Source: an uncultured Mailhella sp. (lineage in GTDB: Bacteria > Desulfobacterota > Desulfovibrionia > Desulfovibrionales > Desulfovibrionaceae). Taken from it: 64,000 nt of DNA. The notes under the pieces were generated by a model. It saw only the letters and a list, made by a program, of their open reading frames with translations. It was not told the origin of the DNA and did no database searches. Shown here in pieces: positions 33,783 through 41,556 of the stretch (the first letter of the stretch is position 1; each line of letters opens with the position of its first letter). The stretch is from contig CAJTRG010000009.1 of NCBI GenBank assembly GCA_910578585.1, positions 36,925-100,924 of the forward strand, written 5' to 3'. The position numbers were made by a program, and so were the translations under genes.

Positions 33783-34706
33783 ATGAAAAAAATTTTATTT
33801 GTATGCTGTTTTCTTTTTATTTTTCCATGCTTTGTTTTTGCAGAAACTTCTCTCAAAATTGGAACAATGCCTGCTGCTGATTCTATTTTGCTCTATGTGG
33901 GAGCAGAGGAAAAACTCTTTGAAAAATATGGTCTGCATGTAGAGATTGTCCCTTTTCAAAGTGCTATCGAATTAGGGGCTGCCATGCGCAGCGGGGCTAT
34001 TGACGGCTATTTTACGTGTATTATTAATGCAACGCTTCAACATTTATCCGGAACACCGCAAACTATCGTGGCTACAACCTCCTATGCGCGTCCGGACCAG
34101 CGCCATTTTGGGCTGGTGGTTTCTCCGCGGAAAAATATAAATCCCCTTGCAGAATTGCAGGGTAAAACTGTTGCTGTTGGCAAAGATACCATTGTTGATT
34201 TTCTTTTGACTCAGTTTTTGACCAGCAGAAATTTATCAGATACCTATATTAAACGGCAGGATATCCGTTCTATTGCCATGCGTTTACAGCTGCTCATGGC
34301 AGGACAGCTTGATACGGCGCTTTTGCCGGAACCACTGGTGTCAACTTTGGAAGCACGCGGAGCAAAAGTTTTGCTTGATGATACGAATTTGCGCTTGCCG
34401 CTGGCTGTGATTAGTTTTGCCAAGGATAAGCTCACCAAAGAAATATATACACAATTTCGGCAGGCACTCAGTGACAGTGCAGATTTAATCAATGCAAATC
34501 CAGACAGATACAAAGAAACCTTGCTCAAATATAAGCTTTTATCAAAGGATGCAGGTAACGTTTATACTATGCTGACCTTTGCCAAGGAAAATACGCCTTG
34601 TTATCTGCCAAGTGAGCAAGAATTGGATGTATATTTCACATGGTTATATGAAAGAAAATTGATCAGCGACAAACCCCTTGCAAAAGATATCCTGCCAGAA
34701 TTTTAA
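33783..34706 (+). CDS. NitT/TauT-type ABC transporter, substrate-binding protein
   Basis: 307 residues from ATG 33783 (GAGGTT upstream). Signal peptide about 1-20 (FVCCFLFIFPCFVFA). NMT1/SsuA-like fold: LKIGTMPAADSILLYVG near 23, RSGAIDGYF near 71, GKTVAVGKDTIVDFLL near 125 and ALLPEPLVSTLEARGA near 179. The ligand is not predictable: sulfonates, nitrate, thiamine precursors and others use this family. No TPP riboswitch is visible upstream. First gene of a three-gene importer unit. Confidence 0.9.
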   Translation: MKKILFVCCFLFIFPCFVFAETSLKIGTMPAADSILLYVGAEEKLFEKYGLHVEIVPFQSAIELGAAMRSGAIDGYFTCIINATLQHLSGTPQTIVATTSYARPDQRHFGLVVSPRKNINPLAELQGKTVAVGKDTIVDFLLTQFLTSRNLSDTYIKRQDIRSIAMRLQLLMAGQLDTALLPEPLVSTLEARGAKVLLDDTNLRLPLAVISFAKDKLTKEIYTQFRQALSDSADLINANPDRYKETLLKYKLLSKDAGNVYTMLTFAKENTPCYLPSEQELDVYFTWLYERKLISDKPLAKDILPEF

Positions 34707-34707
34707 T

Positions 34708-35511
34708 ATGCCGCACACACTTTTTAAACCAATAGAACAGTATCAAGCTGGAATAACTGTCAAAAATCTCTCAAAAGAATATGATGCAGTGACAGTGCTG
34801 AATAATATTTCTTTTTCTGTGGAATCAGGCAAAAGCCTTTCTATTATTGGAAAATCAGGCTGCGGCAAAAGTACATTGCTTTCGCTGTTAGCCCAGCTGC
34901 AGCCGCATCAAGCCGGCTCTATTGAATTTACAACGCAAGAAGGTACAAGCTTTTTAGAGACATACAAAAGAATGCCTCGCTTATCCTATGTTTTGCAGGA
35001 ATATGGACTTTTTCCCTGGAAAAATGCAACAGAAAATCTTATGCTTCCATTACAGCTGGCAAAATATGAGAAAGCCTGTATGCAGGAACAAGTGGCGTCA
35101 ATGCTTCAGGAATTAGGGCTTGCCGGTTTTGAAAAGCGCTATCCGCAGGAACTGTCCGGCGGGCAGAAACAGCGTTTAGCCCTTGGCAGGGCGCTGATTT
35201 CCAAGCCTGAGATTATTTTGCTTGATGAGCCATTTTCCAGCGTGGATGCTATTACTCGTGAAAATTTACAAAATTTAATTTTATCACTTTGGGAAAAATA
35301 TCAATTTACCTTTGTTCTGGTGACCCACAGTGTGAGTGAATCAGTTTATTTAGGGGGCAGTATTTTGTCTCTTGCAAAAGCAGCAGAAACACAGAATTCT
35401 CAATATACACTCTTTGAAAATCCGTATTTTGCAGCAGAAAATATCCGTGACAAAAAGGAATATTTTGAGCTTTGCAAAGTCGTTCAATATTCTTTGCAGG
35501 AAGCTCATTGA
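34708..35511 (+). CDS. NitT/TauT-type ABC transporter, ATPase
   Basis: 267 residues from ATG 34708, one base after the binding-protein stop. Walker A GKSGCGKST near 44, Q-loop in VLQEYGLFPWKNATENL near 95, signature LSGGQKQRLALGRAL near 147, Walker B IILLDEPFSSVD near 170 and switch His near 202. It drives import with the neighbouring permease. Coupled to the gene before it. Confidence 0.95.
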   Translation: MPHTLFKPIEQYQAGITVKNLSKEYDAVTVLNNISFSVESGKSLSIIGKSGCGKSTLLSLLAQLQPHQAGSIEFTTQEGTSFLETYKRMPRLSYVLQEYGLFPWKNATENLMLPLQLAKYEKACMQEQVASMLQELGLAGFEKRYPQELSGGQKQRLALGRALISKPEIILLDEPFSSVDAITRENLQNLILSLWEKYQFTFVLVTHSVSESVYLGGSILSLAKAAETQNSQYTLFENPYFAAENIRDKKEYFELCKVVQYSLQEAH

Positions 35512-35514
35512 TTT

Positions 35515-36303
35515 ATGAAAAACATCCATTATTGCATAAAATACCTTGTGACGCTTGTCTGTATTTTCCTGCTGTGGCATGCGGGAGCGCTTTATTTTGG
35601 CGAATTTATTTTGCCAAAGCCTGTGCATGTTTTTGCGTTTATGGAGGAATATTTGCAAACCAGTGAATTTTGGCTTCATTTTGGTATGAGTTCTTACCGT
35701 GTTTGCGTGGCGCTTCTTATTTCCTTTTTACTTGCGTTTCCTCTTGGAATTTATATGGGGTACAAAAAGCGTTTTGACAGTTTCTTTTCGCCCTTTGTTT
35801 TTATCACCTATCCCATTCCAAAAATTGTCTTTTTGCCTCTTTTCTTTTTAATCCTTGGGATTGGGGATTTTTCGCGGATTTTTCTGATTGTGCTCACCGT
35901 ATCCTATCAAATTGTGGTGGTGACGCGTTCCTGTGTTTTGAATTTAGACAAAAAATATTATTATTCGTTTAAATCGCTTTTGCCCCTGCATATTCCCGGC
36001 ACGCCCAAAAAACATTACCGTACGGCAAAGCTTGTGCATTTGCTTATTCCCTATGCCTTGCCGCAAGCTTTGACAGCTCTTCGCATTGCATCTGGCACAG
36101 CCATAGCGGTTTTATTTATGACAGAGTCTTTTGCCACGCAGGAGGGACTTGGTTTTCTGATTATGGATTCCTGGGGACGAGGAGATATGCTGCCCATGTT
36201 TACAGGCATTGTCAGTCTGTGTTTTTTAGGAATTTTTCTTTATGAGTTCTGTAATGGCATAGAATATATTTTTTGCAGGGGAAACAGATTAAATGCAAAA
36301 TAA
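35515..36303 (+). CDS. NitT/TauT-type ABC transporter, permease
   Basis: 262 residues with six hydrophobic spans. The EAA-like cytoplasmic loop is ALPQALTALRIASGTAIAVLFMTE near 180-203. An unusual polar stretch (LLPLHIPGTPKKHYRTAKLVHL, about 153-174) sits just before it, where SsuC/TauC relatives have a shorter helix. The start is 3 nt after the ATPase stop; no Shine-Dalgarno is obvious, so it is likely coupled. Confidence 0.92.
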   Translation: MKNIHYCIKYLVTLVCIFLLWHAGALYFGEFILPKPVHVFAFMEEYLQTSEFWLHFGMSSYRVCVALLISFLLAFPLGIYMGYKKRFDSFFSPFVFITYPIPKIVFLPLFFLILGIGDFSRIFLIVLTVSYQIVVVTRSCVLNLDKKYYYSFKSLLPLHIPGTPKKHYRTAKLVHLLIPYALPQALTALRIASGTAIAVLFMTESFATQEGLGFLIMDSWGRGDMLPMFTGIVSLCFLGIFLYEFCNGIEYIFCRGNRLNAK

Positions 36304-36366
36304 ATCTATTGTCAATCTTGCAAAATATACGTATGATACAAGTAATTGTGAAAAGTGAGGTATGAT

Positions 36367-36900
36367 ATGGTGGCTTCTGTAGGACAAAGAATTGAGGCTC
36401 GCTGCACTCGTTGTAAAGATTTGACGGGGCATATTGTTGTTTCTATGCTGAATGGTGAAATTGCAAAAGTTGAATGCTGTGCGTGTAGCAGTGTGCATAA
36501 ATATTATCCTCCTGCAAAGAAGAAAGAAGAAGCTGCAGCAAAGCCGGTACGCGTGCGGGCAGGGGAAGAACGCTCTCAAGCTGTCAAAGAATCCTCGCAA
36601 AGAAGTGCAAAAATTTCTGCAATCAAAGAAAAGAGTTCTGCCGCTCCCAAAGTTTCTGTTTCCAAGTCAGAACGGGCAAATTTAAAAGCGCTGGAAGAAA
36701 TGCAGGCAAAATGGAAAGACAGAATGGTCAGCTACTCAGGCAATGCAAAACCGTATTCCATGGATCTTCTTGTGCAGAAAGATGATTTTGTTGATCACAG
36801 CGTGTTCGGAGTTGGCATTGTGACGGAAGTTTATCCTCCGGATAAAGCTGAAATTTTATTTTCCATTGGAATGAAGAGCTTACGCTGCCAATGCAAATAA
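36367..36900 (+). CDS. Zinc-ribbon protein with PcrA/UvrD-tail-like C-terminus
   Basis: 177 residues from ATG 36367 (GTGAGG upstream). An N-terminal CTRC...CCAC ribbon (about 13-46) is followed by a long Lys/Ala/Ser-rich, probably disordered linker (about 50-110). The C-terminal segment DHSVFGVGIVTEVYPPDKAEILF (written in parts: DHSVFGVG, then VTEV, then ILFSIGMK) resembles the small Tudor-like tail of PcrA/UvrD helicases, which binds RNA polymerase. That resemblance is my reading, not a search result. The layout suggests a transcription- or nucleic-acid-linked protein. Followed by yggT. Confidence 0.7.
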   Translation: MVASVGQRIEARCTRCKDLTGHIVVSMLNGEIAKVECCACSSVHKYYPPAKKKEEAAAKPVRVRAGEERSQAVKESSQRSAKISAIKEKSSAAPKVSVSKSERANLKALEEMQAKWKDRMVSYSGNAKPYSMDLLVQKDDFVDHSVFGVGIVTEVYPPDKAEILFSIGMKSLRCQCK

Positions 36901-36912
36901 TGCATTCATGTA

Positions 36913-36941
36913 TTGACGGACTCTAAAAAAGTGTTTATGAT
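36913..36941 (+). promoter_or_regulatory. Promoter of yggT
   Basis: TTGACG and TATGAT separated by exactly 17 nt, ending 25 nt before the ATG. Confidence 0.65.
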
Positions 36942-36966
36942 ATAGTTGTATGTTTATGGAGGATTT

Positions 36967-37272
36967 ATGTTCGTTTTGGGTAATATCTTGCTCACGGTAG
37001 CAGGAATTGCAGGTTCACTGATTACGATTTACTCTTTTGTTGTCTTTATTGCGTGCATTTTATCATGGGTAAATGCTGATCCATACAACCCAATTGTACG
37101 TATTATCAACACGTTGACGGAACCTGTCTTTTACCGCATTCGAAAATATTGTCCCTTTGTGATGATTGGCGGAATGGATTTGTCTCCCATTTTGCTGATT
37201 ATTGTCTTGCAATTATTTGACGGAATTGTTATTGGCAGTCTCTATGATTTAGCAATAACCTTAAAGGTTTAA
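36967..37272 (+). CDS. yggT: YggT-family membrane protein
   Basis: 101 residues from ATG 36967, which has GGAGG four nt upstream; longer TTG/ATG readings lack one. Two membrane spans (about 2-28 and 65-90). The family motif is seen in FIACILSWVNADPYNPIVRIINTLTEPVFYRIR (parts near 25-57). YggT proteins are linked to osmotic shock and cell-division assembly in other bacteria. A DUF465 gene follows 36 nt downstream, an arrangement common in related bacteria. Confidence 0.9.
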   Translation: MFVLGNILLTVAGIAGSLITIYSFVVFIACILSWVNADPYNPIVRIINTLTEPVFYRIRKYCPFVMIGGMDLSPILLIIVLQLFDGIVIGSLYDLAITLKV

Positions 37273-37308
37273 CATAAAAATTTAAATAAAAAGATAAAGG
37301 AGTGTGCT

Positions 37309-37524
37309 ATGCAAGCAGATGAAATCAAAAAAATTGAGGAATTGGCTAAAACTAATCCTGAAATCAAAGAGTTGTATGAAAAGCACGCAGAATTGAAAAA
37401 AGTTATCCAAAAATTAGAAGAAAAACCTCACCGTCTTCCAGCTGAAGAAGTTGAATTAAAAACTCTCAAAAAAGAAAAATTAGAAGTAAAAACAAATTTA
37501 TTAAGTTTAGTTGAAAAAGCATAA
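37309..37524 (+). CDS. DUF465 (YdcH-like) small coiled-coil protein
   Basis: 71 residues, highly charged and helical, with heptad-like Leu spacing. LPAEEVELKTLKKEKLEVK near 43-61 matches the DUF465 core (xELxxLKKxKLxLK). Function unknown. AAAGGAG lies before the ATG. Ended by a terminator. Confidence 0.8.
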   Translation: MQADEIKKIEELAKTNPEIKELYEKHAELKKVIQKLEEKPHRLPAEEVELKTLKKEKLEVKTNLLSLVEKA

Positions 37525-37567
37525 TAAAGTTTTTATAACTTCCTCAAAATATTGAAAAATAGAAAAA

Positions 37568-37600
37568 CAACACTTGTAAAAAAAAGTGTTGTTTTTTTTT
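37568..37600 (+). terminator. Terminator after the DUF465 gene
   Basis: CAACACTT / AAGTGTTG with an A-rich loop and a run of nine T. Confidence 0.8.
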
Positions 37601-37676
37601 GGGTCTTTTGGCATAGTGACTACTTAATAATTCACTATGGCAATGGTTTCTAACTTTTGTGATTTCGAGGTATAGT

Positions 37677-39380
37677 ATGGAAGAGATGACAGGTGCTGCA
37701 ATATTAATGGAGTGTTTGAAACGGGAAGGCGTTGATGTTGTTTTTGGTTATCCCGGCGGTGCAGTTCTTGACCTATACCATGAAATGAGAAATCATCCTG
37801 AACTTCATCACGTGCTGGTGCGCCATGAACAAGGGGCTGCCCATGCGGCTGACGGTTATGCACGCGCCTCCGGAAAGGTTGGCTGCTGCATTGCCACAAG
37901 CGGGCCGGGGGCAACCAATACTGTTACAGGAATTGCCACAGCCTTTGCTGATTCAATTCCTTTGGTGGTTATTACCGGGCAGGTGCATACCCATTTGATT
38001 GGGAACGATGCTTTCCAGGAAGTTGATATTGTAGGCATTACTCGTCCCTGTACCAAGCATAATTATTTACTGAAAGATTTGACCCAATTGCCTCGTATTA
38101 TTCGTGAGGCTTTCCACTTGGCTCGTTCTGGCCGTCCTGGCCCTGTTTTAATTGACTTTCCTAAAGATTTGATGACCAGGAAAACCAAATTAGTTTGGCC
38201 TGAAGAAGTGCGCATGCGTACCTATAATCCTACATACCGTCCAAATCTCAACCAGCTGCGCCGTGTCGCGGATTTAGTGTGTAAAGCGGAAAGCCCTGTT
38301 GTGATTGCCGGCGGCGGGGTAATTTCTTCTGATGCAAGTCAGGTTCTTCGGTATTTTGTAAGTACTTATCAAATTCCTGTAACCTGCACGCTTATGGGCC
38401 TTGGTGCAATCAGCACCCTTGACCCGCTTTATATTGGCATGCTGGGCATGCACGGAACCTATACAGCCAATAAAGCCGTCAGCAATGCGGATTTAATCCT
38501 TGCCATTGGCTGTCGCTTTGACGACCGTGTAACCGGTCGTTTGGATAAATTCGGCAAGAAAGCAAAAATTGTTCATATTGATATTGACCCGACATCCATT
38601 CGTAAAAATGTTGAAGTTGATGTGCCTGTGGTTGGACATATTTATCCTGCCATTCAGGAACTCAATGAAATTCTGGCCACCAAGCTTGCCAATGATCCCA
38701 TTGATTTCAAAGAAAAACATCAGTCCTGGCTGGATGTGATGTATGGCTGGAAAAAGGCTCATCCTCTTTATTATCGTACTCCGGGAGAAGCTCTTCGTCC
38801 TCAGCAGGTTTTGGAAGCTGTGCGCTATATTTTGAATGATGAATATATTATTACCACAGAAGTTGGGCAGAACCAAATGTGGGCAGCACAATTTTTAGCT
38901 TTCAAAGAGCCAAGAACTCTTATTACTTCCGGCGGCCTCGGCACTATGGGCTATGGGCTTCCTGCTGCAATCGGGGCGCAAATTGCGTTCCCGGACAAGA
39001 CTGTTATTGATGTTGCGGGCGATGCTTCCATTCAAATGAATATTCAGGAACTTATGACTGCTGTTGCCAATAAATTGCCTGTAAAAATTTTGATTTTGAA
39101 TAACCAATATATGGGCATGGTTCGTCAATGGCAGGAATTTTTCTATGAAAAGAACTATGCGCACACAAGCATGGAAATGCAGCCGGATTTTGTGAAACTG
39201 GCGGAAGCGTACGGAGCTGAAGGCTATAGAATCAAAACCAATGAAGATTTGAAAACAGTTTTGCCAAAGGCGCTTACCTCTAAGAACTGTGCTGTTATTG
39301 ATGTTGTTGTGGAACGTGAAGAAAATGTTTACCCAATGGTACCTGCTGGTGCTTCTCTTGATGATATGCTTTTAGTTTAG
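37677..39380 (+). CDS. ilvB: Acetolactate synthase large subunit
   Basis: 567 residues from ATG 37677 (CGAGG upstream); the GTG at 37659 is less likely. ThDP enzyme that makes 2-acetolactate for Val/Leu and acetohydroxybutyrate for Ile. Catalytic Glu in RHEQGAAHAADGYAR near 49, FAD/herbicide-site region GGGVISSDASQ near 215, GDAS...NNQYMGMVRQWQ ThDP-binding stretch near 448-480. No ilv attenuator or T-box leader is visible upstream. ilvN follows after 9 nt; ilvC does not follow. Confidence 0.97.
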   Translation: MEEMTGAAILMECLKREGVDVVFGYPGGAVLDLYHEMRNHPELHHVLVRHEQGAAHAADGYARASGKVGCCIATSGPGATNTVTGIATAFADSIPLVVITGQVHTHLIGNDAFQEVDIVGITRPCTKHNYLLKDLTQLPRIIREAFHLARSGRPGPVLIDFPKDLMTRKTKLVWPEEVRMRTYNPTYRPNLNQLRRVADLVCKAESPVVIAGGGVISSDASQVLRYFVSTYQIPVTCTLMGLGAISTLDPLYIGMLGMHGTYTANKAVSNADLILAIGCRFDDRVTGRLDKFGKKAKIVHIDIDPTSIRKNVEVDVPVVGHIYPAIQELNEILATKLANDPIDFKEKHQSWLDVMYGWKKAHPLYYRTPGEALRPQQVLEAVRYILNDEYIITTEVGQNQMWAAQFLAFKEPRTLITSGGLGTMGYGLPAAIGAQIAFPDKTVIDVAGDASIQMNIQELMTAVANKLPVKILILNNQYMGMVRQWQEFFYEKNYAHTSMEMQPDFVKLAEAYGAEGYRIKTNEDLKTVLPKALTSKNCAVIDVVVEREENVYPMVPAGASLDDMLLV

Positions 39381-39389
39381 GAGTTTTGT

Positions 39390-39875
39390 ATGCGTAGAGT
39401 TTTATCTATATTAGTGGAAAATGAACCAGGGGTACTTTCCCGTGTTGCAGGGCTTTTCAGCGGACGCGGTTTTAACATTGAATCTTTGAACGTTGCACCG
39501 ACACTTGAAGAAGGTGTTTCCCATATGACCGTAACAACCTATGGCGATGAACAAATTATTGAGCAAATTATCAAACAATTGCGCAAACTTGTTATCGTTA
39601 TCAAAGTTGTTGATTTTATTGAACATGTTCACGTTGAACGGGAAATGATGCTGGTCAAAGTCAATGCTGAAGAAACAAAACGTGAAGAAATTTTGCGTAT
39701 TGTGGATATTTTCCGCTGCAAAGTTGTAGACGTAAGTATTAATGAATTTACCATTGAAGCAACAGGAACTTATGATAAATTACAGGCAATTTTGAATTTG
39801 TTGAGCCGTTTTGGCATCAAAGAAGTTGCCCGCACAGGAACTGTTGCCCTGAAGCGCGCTATGCAGCTTGATTAG
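39390..39875 (+). CDS. ilvN: Acetolactate synthase small subunit
   Basis: 161 residues. Regulatory partner of IlvB. N-terminal ACT domain (LSILVENEPGVLSRVAGLFSGRGFN, parts near 5-29) binds valine for feedback inhibition; the C-terminal domain near 80-160 completes the usual two-domain layout. AGGAG lies before the ATG. Confidence 0.97.
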   Translation: MRRVLSILVENEPGVLSRVAGLFSGRGFNIESLNVAPTLEEGVSHMTVTTYGDEQIIEQIIKQLRKLVIVIKVVDFIEHVHVEREMMLVKVNAEETKREEILRIVDIFRCKVVDVSINEFTIEATGTYDKLQAILNLLSRFGIKEVARTGTVALKRAMQLD

Positions 39876-39883
39876 GTTTTTGC

Positions 39884-40630
39884 GTGGAATTTACAGATAA
39901 TGGCATTGTTTTGCGGATTGGCAAATTTCGTGAAACAGATTTATGGGTACGGCTGCTCACCCATAAGCATGGCATTATTACGGCATTTGCCTTTGGCGGA
40001 AGCAGGAGCAGACGCCGTTTCAGCGGGTGTTTGGATAACTATAATTATATCACGGTGCGGGCTGCAAGTTCGAAGAACGGACAGTTTTTGAATTTGCAGG
40101 AAAGCACGTTGTTGGAGCAATTTCAAACCCTGCGCGTGGATTTTAAACGACAAGGCATGGCAGCAAATTGCATACGATTTGTTGAGGCTCTTGGAGTCAG
40201 CCCGGAAGACAGCGAAAAAATTTTTTTGCTGACTAAATCAATGCTTGGTCTACTCGATACGATCGAAACAGAAATTCCCATGCTGCCCATACTTTTTCGT
40301 TTGCGCATTGCGGCAGAACAGGGCTATTTATTAGAGCCGAAAGTTTGTGCCAAGTGCGGAAAAAAATTAGAGAATGATTCTCTTTTTTTGGTTTCTGAAG
40401 GGTATTTTACCTGTGCTTCCTGTAAGCCATTGGGGGCTATGGGGCTTCGGGCTTCAAGGGAAACACTTGACATTCTCGACAATATTCAGGAATATTCACC
40501 TGAATACTGGTCAATCGAGAATGTGGATACAGCAACATTTCGGGAACTGGGCAGAATAATTGATGCACATATTCTTTATCATGTTGGGCTGGAATGGAAC
40601 GACGGAAACTTTCGTCGCAGTTTTGGCTAA
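39884..40630 (+). CDS. recO: DNA repair protein RecO
   Basis: 248 residues from GTG 39884, 8 nt after ilvN; no strong Shine-Dalgarno. N-terminal OB fold (GIVLRIGKFRETDLWVRLLTHKHG), then helices and a C-terminal zinc site CAKCGKKL...CASCK near 153-184. Works with RecF/RecR to load RecA on SSB-coated gaps. It leads into glyQS, a neighbourhood also known in other Desulfovibrio-like genomes. Confidence 0.9.
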   Translation: MEFTDNGIVLRIGKFRETDLWVRLLTHKHGIITAFAFGGSRSRRRFSGCLDNYNYITVRAASSKNGQFLNLQESTLLEQFQTLRVDFKRQGMAANCIRFVEALGVSPEDSEKIFLLTKSMLGLLDTIETEIPMLPILFRLRIAAEQGYLLEPKVCAKCGKKLENDSLFLVSEGYFTCASCKPLGAMGLRASRETLDILDNIQEYSPEYWSIENVDTATFRELGRIIDAHILYHVGLEWNDGNFRRSFG

Positions 40631-40663
40631 TGTGATTTAAGCTATACTTATGAGGAGTTAATT

Positions 40664-41542
40664 ATGAATTTTCAAGATGTTATATTAACCTTACAGCAAT
40701 ATTGGGCAAAACAGGGATGCGCAGTGGTGCAGCCTTTTGATATTGAGTGTGGTGCAGGTACGTTTAACCCCTCAACCTTTTTGCGTGTTTTAGGGCCGGA
40801 ACCCTGGAAAACTGCCTATGTGGAACCTTCCCGCCGTCCAACTGACGGAAGATACGGCGATAATCCAAACCGCCTGCAGCATTATTTCCAATTCCAGGTT
40901 ATCATGAAACCTTCTCCCAAAAATATTCAGGAACTCTATCTTGGCAGTTTGAGAGCATTAAATCTTGACCCGGCTAAACACGACATCCGTTTTGTTGAAG
41001 ACGACTGGGAATCTCCTACCCTTGGTGCCTGGGGACTTGGTTGGGAAGTATGGCTCAATGGTATGGAAGTAACCCAATTTACGTATTTCCAACAAGTGGG
41101 CGGCATTGATTTAAGTCCTATCAGTGTTGAAATTACCTATGGACTCGAACGTCTGACCATGTATTTGCAGGGCAAAGACTCTGTTTATGATATTATGTGG
41201 AACGATCATGTGACTTATGGTCAGGTTTATCACCAAAACGAAGTAGAGCAGTCTCGCTATAATTTTGAAGAAAGTAATTCAGAAATGCATTTGCAGCATT
41301 TCAATGATTTTGAAGCAGAATGCAATCGCCTGATTGAGCTTGGCTTGCCTCTTCCTGCCTATGATTACTGCATGAAATGTTCCCATACGTTCAATCTGCT
41401 TGACGCCCGCAATGCAATTTCCATTACGGAACGCGCCGGCTATATCGGCAGAGTGAGAGCTCTTGCTTCAGGCATTTCCCGTCTTTATGTGGAACAACGC
41501 AAAGCATTAAACTATCCACTTCTTAACAATATCAATAAGTAA
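40664..41542 (+). CDS. glyQ: Glycyl-tRNA synthetase alpha chain
   Basis: 292 residues, usual size. Class II catalytic chain of the alpha2beta2 bacterial enzyme. N-terminal FQDVILTLQQYWAKQGC and QPFDIECGAGTFNPSTFLR near 23-41, PSRRPTDGRYGDNPNRLQHYFQFQ near 56-79 are diagnostic. AGGAG precedes the ATG. glyS begins 14 nt on. Confidence 0.98.
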   Translation: MNFQDVILTLQQYWAKQGCAVVQPFDIECGAGTFNPSTFLRVLGPEPWKTAYVEPSRRPTDGRYGDNPNRLQHYFQFQVIMKPSPKNIQELYLGSLRALNLDPAKHDIRFVEDDWESPTLGAWGLGWEVWLNGMEVTQFTYFQQVGGIDLSPISVEITYGLERLTMYLQGKDSVYDIMWNDHVTYGQVYHQNEVEQSRYNFEESNSEMHLQHFNDFEAECNRLIELGLPLPAYDYCMKCSHTFNLLDARNAISITERAGYIGRVRALASGISRLYVEQRKALNYPLLNNINK

Positions 41543-41556
41543 TTTGTGAGGAAAAT

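Noticed and set aside
33668..33856. 63-residue extension of NagZ
   Set aside because: It precedes a normal signal peptide, lacks an RBS and overlaps the start region of the divergent binding-protein gene.
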